NCBI GenBank assembly: GCA_027083715.1
Contig: JALWNR010000034.1
Location: 1 to 8,161 of the forward strand
DNA: 8,161 nt
Source of the DNA: Bacteroidales bacterium
GTDB taxonomy: Bacteria > Bacteroidota > Bacteroidia > Bacteroidales > NBLH01
Reading direction: 5' to 3'
Positions within the stretch are counted from its first letter, which is position 1. The number at the start of each line of letters is the position of its first letter. Shown here in pieces: positions 1 through 5,210 of the stretch. Below the pieces are notes generated by a model. That model was not told the origin of the DNA, made no database searches, and saw only the letters and a list, made by a program, of their open reading frames with translations. The position numbers were made by a program, and so were the translations under genes.

Positions 1-32
1 ACCTTTATTTTTATAATTTAATATTTAGGGCT

Positions 33-3000
33 ATGAAGAAAAACTCTACTTTTTTATTGACAAAATTATTATTACTGGTTTTAGTTTTACTATTTTCATA
101 TTCTAATGGATATGCACAGGCTAATGCCGGAATAGATCAGGAAGTTTGTACAAATTCTACTACTTTAAACGCGAGTCCTCCATCAGGTTACTGGACAATT
201 ATTAGCGGTAGTGGTGTTTTTGCTGATGTATCACTTGCTACAACCAGTGTAACCGCTTTAGGGCTGGGAGCTAATACTTTTCGATGGACAGCTCCCGGAC
301 AAACGCCTGTAAGCGATGATGTTATTATTACAAATAATTCAGTAACAGCAAATGCCGGTGTTGATTTGAATGTCTCTTCTGACAATGCTTTACTGAATGC
401 CAATGATCCCGCATTACAAACAGCGTTTGGTAGTTGGGCTGTTATTTCCGGTATGGGGATTTTTGATAATCCTTCTTTATATAACACTTATGTACGAAAT
501 TTACAAAGTGGGCAAAATATTTTTCGATGGACGGTTAGTAAAGGAACATGCTTTTCATCAGATGATGTAATTGTAACAGCTAATCCACTTTATGCAGGGG
601 ATGATCAGAACGTTTGTAAAGATACAACCTACTTAAATGCAACACCTGCTGCCGGTGGCTATTGGGAAAGCTTATCTATGACTGCTAATTTTATAGATGA
701 TAATAGCCTTTACAACACACGTGTTGCTTTTCTAGATCCATTTTACAATCCACATCAATTTGTATGGCACGCAAATGGTTTGACAGATACAATGCTAGTA
801 GTCAATAATATGGTGTATGCAAATATTATTTCTGTTCCTAATGATGTATGTGGCGATGTTACTTTAAATGCAAATCAGCCGCTGGCAGGAGAAACAGGCT
901 TATGGACTGTTAATACATCAGCAATAATTTTAGACCCAACGGCTGAAGTTACTCTGGCTACTAATTTAGTCCCGGGTACTAATTTGTTTACATGGACAAT
1001 AAGTAATGGCTCATGTACTGCAGATAGTACGGTATTGGTAAATTTGAGCACTGTTATCGCAAATGCAGGGACTGATATTCAATCTTGTAGTCCTGATAAT
1101 ATTCAGTTATCGGCAAATATACCAAGCCCAGGTACAGGTAAGTGGACAGATCTGTCCGGAAATGCTACCTTTTCTAATACATCTATTAATAATGCATGGG
1201 TAAGTGGCTTAATGCCCGGCATTAATCAGTTAGAATGGACGATACAAAATAATTCTTGTTTTGATAGTGATACAGTGGATGTTGAGGTGGTGGATGTATT
1301 TGCTTATGTTGAAATAGGTGATACAGTTGATGTATGTGATTCTGTTTTTGGTATTATATCAGGGAATCCTCCTTTAACAGAAGTGGGAGAAACCGGTGAT
1401 TGGTTACCTTTAAATTCACCGGTGTATTTTGATGATCATACTTCTGCAACAACTACTGTACGTGGATTAGTACCGGGTGTTAATCAAATGACCTGGAATA
1501 TATATAATGGTGCTTGTTTTGCTTCGGATACTTTAACCATTAACTATTTTAATCCGACACAAGCAGGGGTGAGTGAAGATATTAATTTGTTTTTTGATAA
1601 TCCTATGCAAATTGATACCATAGTAAATATTTCTGCTTATGGAGAGGCAGGTACAACTTATGGGTATTGGACAATAACTCAGGGAAATGCTACGATAATA
1701 GATAATAGCATTAATGGTACAGTGCATGTTGTCGATACCAGCAATATTATTGTCGTTGGTACTATGGGAAATGCAGCTTGTGAAGTTTCAGACAGTATTT
1801 TAATTATTACCGGAATGACTTTTATGCCTATGGATACGGTAACATATTTAGACTGGTCTAATCCCGATGCTTGGGCTAATGGCATGGTACCCGGTGCTGA
1901 CGATTCAGTTACCATTTTTGGTGTTAATGCTTTTATAAAAGGAGACACAGCAGAATGTAATGCCATATACATCAGTTCCGGTTCTGATTTTCAAATTAGT
2001 GGAGGGGGGACATTGTTTGTCAATACAATTGATTTAAGTCAAAATAATAAGCGATTTAAAGCAACCGGAGATGCTAGTTTAACTATTGCCGGTGATGGAT
2101 TACTAAAGGTAGGATATGGTGAGACAGACCAGAAAGGTTTACGAATAGGTAGCGGCGGTATTTTAACTGTGGATAATAATCCACTTAAAGCTGTAGGAGA
2201 TGGTGGCAGCCTTTATGTGCGGGGAGGATCTGTAATCATTGAACAAGATGCAGAGAAAGCATTAGGCTCTGGAGGAACCATGTATGTAAGAGGCTCAGTA
2301 ATTATTGAGCAGGATGCTGAAAAATCTGCTAATCTCAAGGCTGTAAGTAATATTTCTGGTAGTAATTTGGTCATTAGAAGAGGAGGTTCTGTAATTATAG
2401 AACAGGATGCAGAGAAAAGTACTGTCGCAGGTGGACTTCTTACTGTTCGTAGCGGAGGTTCAATTATTGTAGGTGATACTATTGCAAGCACCCTTGATAG
2501 TACAAGTGGTTTATTATATGTGAAAAGTGGGACGGTGAATATTGAAACGCCAACGCTAAAAGCAGCTGGTGTAGGAAATGGTACTTTGTATGTAAGAGGA
2601 GGTTCTGTAATTATAGAACAGGATGCTGAAAAATCCACTTATAAAACAGAAATTATTGTTCCTAAAACAGAAGTTTATAATGGGCGAATTATAATCGGAC
2701 AATTAAGTAAACTTAAAGTAGTTGGTTCAGGATTCAGAACAGGCTCTATTATTATAGAACAGGATGCTGAAAAATCAACCAATGTAGATACTTCTTTAAT
2801 TATAAAAACAGGAGGCTCTTTATTGATTGATAATAATTTGGATCCGGCTGCTAATTACAGCCTCTCAATCGGCTCAAATACCTATGTTACTTTTGAAGAG
2901 GGCAGTGAAATTAATTTGGACTATGCACAAACAGGAACTGTTAAGCCAATTATTTTAAAGCAAGGAGCTTCTTTACTGGATATGAATACGGCAGATCAAT

Positions 3001-4244
3001 TGCCTGCCAAATTTGAACACTCATTTATGCAAAATATTCCTGTGTTGTTTTCAAGTCCTTTTGCCAGTGTAAATTCGGCAGGATTTAGCACTGATGCAAC
3101 TATCAGCGTTTGGAACGAGACAGACAAAAGTTGGGCTAATTTAGCTACAAGTACAGACTTTACGGCAATGGAAGGCTTTAAGGTATTGTATCTGACTATG
3201 AATTATAATAGTAGTATTGAGGGGACACTTAATACTGGAAATGTAAGTAAATCATTAGATTTTAGTTCAAACAGCGTTGCCGGTGAAACAGGCTGGAACT
3301 TAACAGGTAATCCGTACCCGAGCGCAATTATTTGGGATTCAGTGAATACTGATAATATTTCGGCGGCAGTTTATACTTATAATGAGCAAACCAAGCAGTA
3401 TAGTGTTTATATGAAGGGAGGTCTGTCATTAAACGGTGCCATTCCTTATCTGGAAGCAGGTAAAGCTTTCTTTGTAAAAGCAAGTGATGCAAATGTTTCA
3501 TTCTCACTTACAAATGCTGCACGGGTACATTACGATTTTACAACACCATTAAAAGCTACACCAAGTGACTATTTAAAACTTGCAGTTGAAGGAAATTCGT
3601 ATTCCGATGAGGCAATTATTCGCTTTGTTGCAGATGCCACAAACGATTATGACGCGCAATATGACGCTTTTAAATTGTTGGCAGAAGATGATGCGGTTCC
3701 GCAAATTTATTCTGTATTGCAGGCGGATGCTTCTAAAATGGCAATTAACACACTCACTCCTCCGGGAAGTAATGGTGTTACAGTTCCCTTAGATTTTAAA
3801 GCAAGTGTTGACGGTACTTACAAAATTTCTGTAAAAGAATTGAACTTTGCTACGGATGTAAGTGTTGTTTTAAAAGATTTGAAGGACAATATTACTCAGG
3901 ATTTACGTACAACTCCTGATTATAGTTTTACCTATACAAGCGGAGATCCGGTAAATCGTTTTGAAATCCAGTTTGGAGCAGGTATTACTGCTGTTGATAA
4001 TATCGAAAATCAAGAGTTGAATGTTGATATTTATTCAAACGAAAATAATATATACATTAAAACTTTTGATAATAATGAATATCGCTATGAAGTTTATGAT
4101 ATTCAGGGAAAAGTGATTCAGGCAGATAAATTAACAAACAAAGGTTTGAATACTATAGAACTGAGTACTCAACAAGGAATCTATATTGTAAAAGTGATTT
4201 CGGGTAACTTGGAATACAAAAAGAAAGTAGCGATTACAAAATAA
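33..4244 (+). CDS. Large secreted T9SS surface protein with Ig/PKD-like repeats and a beta-solenoid region
   Basis: This is a 1403-residue predicted outer-surface or secreted protein. Residues 1-28 form a signal peptide: KK near the start, an LLLLVLVLL core, and probable cleavage after GYA in front of QANAG. Residues 30-597 hold seven divergent repeats of about 80 residues. Residues 608-628 carry the WSNPDAW..G..PG.DD motif often seen in Bacteroidota T9SS proteins. Residues about 640-960 are glycine-rich short beta repeats resembling a parallel beta-solenoid, with five copies of SVIIEQDAEK. Residues 1088-1097 (WNLTGNPYPS) match a motif common just ahead of T9SS tails. Residues 1329-1403 fit a type A T9SS sorting domain. 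ATG at 33 is chosen because it immediately precedes the signal peptide; there is no clear Shine-Dalgarno. The reading frame is intact. Function is unknown; adhesin, surface-layer or matrix protein are possibilities, and no enzymatic motif was seen. It converges with the peptide gene at 4330-4494, which shares its repeat motif. Confidence 0.93.
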   Translation: MKKNSTFLLTKLLLLVLVLLFSYSNGYAQANAGIDQEVCTNSTTLNASPPSGYWTIISGSGVFADVSLATTSVTALGLGANTFRWTAPGQTPVSDDVIITNNSVTANAGVDLNVSSDNALLNANDPALQTAFGSWAVISGMGIFDNPSLYNTYVRNLQSGQNIFRWTVSKGTCFSSDDVIVTANPLYAGDDQNVCKDTTYLNATPAAGGYWESLSMTANFIDDNSLYNTRVAFLDPFYNPHQFVWHANGLTDTMLVVNNMVYANIISVPNDVCGDVTLNANQPLAGETGLWTVNTSAIILDPTAEVTLATNLVPGTNLFTWTISNGSCTADSTVLVNLSTVIANAGTDIQSCSPDNIQLSANIPSPGTGKWTDLSGNATFSNTSINNAWVSGLMPGINQLEWTIQNNSCFDSDTVDVEVVDVFAYVEIGDTVDVCDSVFGIISGNPPLTEVGETGDWLPLNSPVYFDDHTSATTTVRGLVPGVNQMTWNIYNGACFASDTLTINYFNPTQAGVSEDINLFFDNPMQIDTIVNISAYGEAGTTYGYWTITQGNATIIDNSINGTVHVVDTSNIIVVGTMGNAACEVSDSILIITGMTFMPMDTVTYLDWSNPDAWANGMVPGADDSVTIFGVNAFIKGDTAECNAIYISSGSDFQISGGGTLFVNTIDLSQNNKRFKATGDASLTIAGDGLLKVGYGETDQKGLRIGSGGILTVDNNPLKAVGDGGSLYVRGGSVIIEQDAEKALGSGGTMYVRGSVIIEQDAEKSANLKAVSNISGSNLVIRRGGSVIIEQDAEKSTVAGGLLTVRSGGSIIVGDTIASTLDSTSGLLYVKSGTVNIETPTLKAAGVGNGTLYVRGGSVIIEQDAEKSTYKTEIIVPKTEVYNGRIIIGQLSKLKVVGSGFRTGSIIIEQDAEKSTNVDTSLIIKTGGSLLIDNNLDPAANYSLSIGSNTYVTFEEGSEINLDYAQTGTVKPIILKQGASLLDMNTADQLPAKFEHSFMQNIPVLFSSPFASVNSAGFSTDATISVWNETDKSWANLATSTDFTAMEGFKVLYLTMNYNSSIEGTLNTGNVSKSLDFSSNSVAGETGWNLTGNPYPSAIIWDSVNTDNISAAVYTYNEQTKQYSVYMKGGLSLNGAIPYLEAGKAFFVKASDANVSFSLTNAARVHYDFTTPLKATPSDYLKLAVEGNSYSDEAIIRFVADATNDYDAQYDAFKLLAEDDAVPQIYSVLQADASKMAINTLTPPGSNGVTVPLDFKASVDGTYKISVKELNFATDVSVVLKDLKDNITQDLRTTPDYSFTYTSGDPVNRFEIQFGAGITAVDNIENQELNVDIYSNENNIYIKTFDNNEYRYEVYDIQGKVIQADKLTNKGLNTIELSTQQGIYIVKVISGNLEYKKKVAITK
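120..1823 (+). repeat. Seven tandem Ig/PKD-like protein repeats (about 80 residues each)
   Basis: The N-terminal part of the large surface protein is built of degenerate repeats beginning near residues 30, 106, 187, 263, 343, 424 and 511. The typical unit reads ANAG.D..VC....L.A, then G.W....G...F.....T.V..L..G.N.F.WT..NG.C...D.V.V. This is a common extracellular beta-sandwich repeat pattern in Bacteroidota surface proteins. The DNA copies are strongly diverged. Cysteines are uneven: units 4, 5 and 6 have two (C273/C328, C352/C409, C435/C495), while units 1, 2, 3 and 7 have one each (C39, C173, C195, C583). Disulfides within units are therefore plausible only for the middle units. The last unit is the most divergent but keeps the central YWTI tryptophan (W546). 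Confidence 0.8.
2133..2852 (+). repeat. Short-period beta-solenoid-like repeat region of the surface protein
   Basis: Residues 701-940 are a series of short units, often 22-24 residues apart, with the pattern L.V+.GGS.hI followed by a turn, where h is hydrophobic and + is basic. Examples are LRIGSGGILTVDNN, LYVRGGSVIIEQ, LTVRSGGSIIVGD, LYVKSGTVNIET and LIIKTGGSLLIDNN. Alternating hydrophobic residues with regular glycines suggest stacked rungs of a parallel beta-helix. This is inferred from the pattern, without a structure prediction. Five of the rungs have been made almost identical over ten residues (SVIIEQDAEK), while the others are free to vary in the same place. Confidence 0.7.
2229..2774 (+). 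repeat. Five copies of the SVIIEQDAEK decapeptide
   Basis: The copies lie at 2229-2258, 2295-2324, 2388-2417, 2604-2633 and 2745-2774, starting at residues 733, 755, 786, 858 and 905. Copies 1-4 are identical as protein; copy 5 has Ile for Val at position 2. In copies 2-5 the next residue is Ser, in copy 1 Ala. Spacing is irregular at 22, 31, 72 and 47 residues. Among copies 1-4, seven of ten codons differ synonymously (Ser, both Ile, both Glu, Gln, Ala); only GTA, GAT and AAA are constant. Copies 3 and 4 share an exact 33-nt tract that begins upstream of the core (AAGAGGAGG...), and copies 4 and 5 share 26 nt. Some copies are therefore more recently related or converted than others. A sixth, related copy forms the C-terminus of the peptide encoded at 4330-4494. 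Confidence 0.95.
4017..4241 (+). other. T9SS type A C-terminal sorting domain (within the large surface protein)
   Basis: Residues 1329-1403 follow the usual layout of the type IX secretion sorting tail. A strand-rich start (LNVDIYSNENNIYI) leads into YEVYDIQGKVI, then a LNTIEL strand, then the GIYIVKV motif, and ends in a lysine-rich strand finishing KKKVAITK. In the family, this domain directs folded cargo through the outer-membrane T9SS translocon and is often removed and replaced by an anchor. The presence of this domain implies a T9SS elsewhere in the genome. Confidence 0.9.
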
Positions 4245-4286
4245 AATACAGTAACAGTGGTTTTATACCCTGTCAATGAGTTGCAA

Positions 4287-4323
4287 AAAAAAGAGCTTTA
4301 TTCAAAGAATAAAGCTCTTTTTT
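4287..4323. terminator. Bidirectional intrinsic terminator between convergent genes
   Basis: A perfect 16-bp stem (4287-4302 paired with 4308-4323) encloses the 5-nt loop CAAAG. The core is AAGAGCTTTATT, flanked by an A-run on the left (A at 4285-4292) and a T-run on the right (T at 4318-4323). It is 42 nt after the stop of the large surface-protein gene and 6 nt after the stop of the opposite-strand peptide gene. Read on the minus strand, the tail is eight T residues, so it should work in both directions and slightly better for the peptide gene. Confidence 0.9.
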
Positions 4324-4329
4324 GATTTT

Positions 4330-4494
4330 TTAATTTTCGGTATCTTGCTCAATGATTACTGAACTGCTATTTTTATCTCCGAAGGAACTATCACCTCTGG
4401 TATCGCCTTTAACTGTTTGCATTGATTTTTTATTTAACTTTTTAGGTGTTTTGTTAAACTTTTCAAAACTTTTTAATGATTTTTGCTTTTTCAT
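4330..4494 (-). CDS. Small leader-type peptide ending in the SVIIEQD motif (candidate natural-product or signal peptide precursor)
   Basis: This 54-residue product starts MKKQKSLKSFEKFNK and ends SSSVIIEQDTEN. Residues 1-29 are strongly basic (eleven Lys, one Glu) and include F..F....K.LNKKSMQTVKG. This resembles leaders of Bacteroidota double-glycine-type peptide precursors (F..L.k..M..V.GG), with GD in place of GG at 30-31. Residues 31-54 are acidic (six Asp/Glu against one Arg and one Lys), rich in Ser, and contain an RGD at 33-35. No cysteine is present, so it is unlikely to be a lanthipeptide. The final ten residues match the decapeptide repeated five times in the convergent surface protein (8 of 10 identical). 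That match and a strong terminator 6 nt after the stop support a real gene. The start is the only one that includes the leader; Met25 is a weaker alternative. No Shine-Dalgarno or clear promoter was seen. No modification enzyme or exporter gene lies in the window, so the precursor assignment is inference. Confidence 0.72.
   Translation of the reverse strand: MKKQKSLKSFEKFNKTPKKLNKKSMQTVKGDTRGDSSFGDKNSSSVIIEQDTEN
4333..4362 (-). repeat. Sixth copy of the decapeptide motif (SVIIEQDTEN) at the end of the small peptide
   Basis: Residues 45-54 of the minus-strand peptide read SVIIEQDTEN against SVIIEQDAEK in the large protein. In DNA it differs from copy 2 at five of 30 positions, from copy 1 at six and from copy 4 at eight. 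It shares ATC-ATT and CAA codons with copy 1, and TCA and GAG with copy 2. The motif is placed exactly at the C-terminus, followed directly by the TAA stop. Confidence 0.92.
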
Positions 4495-4832
4495 AATTTT
4501 GCGGGTTAAATGGTTAATAAAATAATTCAGGCAATAATAATGAGCAAATTATCTGATTATTTTTTTATGCTGTTTTTTCGCTTTATACTAAATTGATTTA
4601 TATGTTACTTTGGTATAGCTAATTGAGCTTTTGGGTTTTATTTTTATTCTGAACCCAAGAGTTTACAACCATGCCCAAATTCAGAACAACTAAGCCCGGA
4701 GTTATATGATGTTGATTATTAGTATATAGCAAAAACAAGCAAGGATTTGAGACTAACTCCATAATTTTAGAATTGTGGATTTTATGTGAAAAATTTATAT
4801 TATAAATGAAGTAAACATTATGATTTTTAAAA

Positions 4833-4956
4833 ATCCCATAGGGATGGTATAGGGTAGGCATGGGTGTAAACCTATGTACTTCAATGCGAAATAAACAAGA
4901 ATACCGTAGGTATGATATGTAAAAATATGGAATTTTATGTTTCATGCCTACGGCAT
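4833..4956. repeat. REP-like cluster of three 13-bp mini-palindromes
   Basis: Three 13-bp elements share the form ATnCC-NNN-GGnAT. They are ATCCC-ATA-GGGAT (4833-4845), ATACC-GTA-GGTAT (4901-4913) and ATGCC-TAC-GGCAT (4944-4956). Between the first two is an imperfect hairpin, CATGGGT (4859-4865) with ACCTATG (4870-4876). Each keeps the CC/GG pairs while the third base of the arm co-varies with its partner (C/G, A/T, G/C), as expected if the hairpin is what matters. Similar short palindromes occur as interspersed elements in Bacteroidota genomes, possibly mobilised by REP-associated (Y1) transposases. That link is from general knowledge and was not tested. Confidence 0.55.
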
Positions 4957-5081
4957 TCCGTTTAATCTTGATCATTTAACATCATGGGCTAAATTATTTC
5001 AAACCTATAGTTTTTAATATCCTAACAACATTTCTTACAAAATGGGAACATCTTAATTCATAGAGGGCAGTTGTTCTGAAA

Positions 5082-5108
5082 TTAGAAAATCTCTACAGGA
5101 TTTTCTAA
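5082..5108. other. Perfect 10-bp hairpin upstream of the phosphatase gene
   Basis: TTAGAAAATC (5082-5091) is the exact reverse complement of GATTTTCTAA (5099-5108), with the 7-nt loop TCTACAG. It lies about 100 nt before the phosphatase start and about 70 nt before its putative -7 element, so it is upstream of the likely transcript. It lacks a T-run and has a weak AT stem, so it is a poor terminator. An operator or a repeat remnant is possible. Confidence 0.4.
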
Positions 5109-5179
5109 AATATAGTTTTAATTGAAATTGTTTTTATCAAATAATTAAAAGTTTTTTACATTTTTAAATATCTTAGCAT

Positions 5180-5187
5180 TATCTTTG
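5180..5187 (+). promoter_or_regulatory. Putative Bacteroidota -7 promoter element
   Basis: TATCTTTG is an exact match to the Bacteroidota -7 consensus TAnnTTTG. It sits 23 nt before the ATG at 5211, which would leave a 5' leader of roughly 15-20 nt. No good -33 TTG is at the expected distance (only the T-rich stretch around 5151-5165), so strength is uncertain. Confidence 0.5.
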
Positions 5188-5210
5188 AAATTAATTATGA
5201 AAAAGTAAAT

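Larger units (their letters stand above)
4495..5210. other. Gene-poor AT-rich intergenic region
   Basis: No convincing coding sequence was found in this 716-nt stretch. It should contain the promoter of the minus-strand peptide gene at its left end and that of the phosphatase gene at its right end. In between are three mini-palindromes (4833-4956) and a perfect hairpin (5082-5108). A 118-codon open frame on the minus strand (4619-4975) crosses the mini-palindromes; it is aromatic- and histidine-rich with no recognisable domain, so it is treated as spurious. No tRNA or other RNA gene was recognised. Confidence 0.7.

Noticed and set aside
188..487. Minus-strand open frame within the large surface-protein gene
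   Set aside because: Antisense shadow of the conserved Ig-like repeats, with no domain or signals of its own. The same applies to 1533-1727 and 1679-1972.
2213..2638. 141-codon minus-strand open frame with repeated SASCSIITEPP
   Set aside because: It is the antisense reading of the SVIIEQDAEK repeats. The codon pattern favours the plus strand: synonymous changes preserve the plus-strand protein, and the frame lies inside a clearly real gene.
2229..2774. CRISPR array or diversity-generating retroelement variable region
   Set aside because: The repeats are coding, in frame, unevenly spaced and synonymously diverged, which is unlike CRISPR. No reverse transcriptase or template repeat with adenine-directed changes is present.
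3580..3792. Plus-strand 70-codon frame inside the surface-protein gene
   Set aside because: Out-of-frame shadow, Met/Leu/Gln-rich with no known features. The same reasoning removes 6574-6801, 6339-6671 and 6960-7166 inside the phosphatase gene.
4330..4494. Lanthipeptide precursor
   Set aside because: The LNKKS leader resembles Bacteroidota lanthipeptide-type leaders, but the tail has no cysteine, so lanthionine rings cannot form.
4495..4620. Promoter for the minus-strand peptide gene
   Set aside because: The closest match to the -7 element (minus-strand ATAATTTG near 4545-4552) has the wrong spacing, and no -33 element was found. It was too weak to report as a feature.
4619..4975. 118-codon open frame on the minus strand
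   Set aside because: It spans the mini-palindromes, has an odd aromatic/His/Asn-rich composition, no recognisable domain and no upstream signals. It is more likely a by-product of repeat DNA than a gene.
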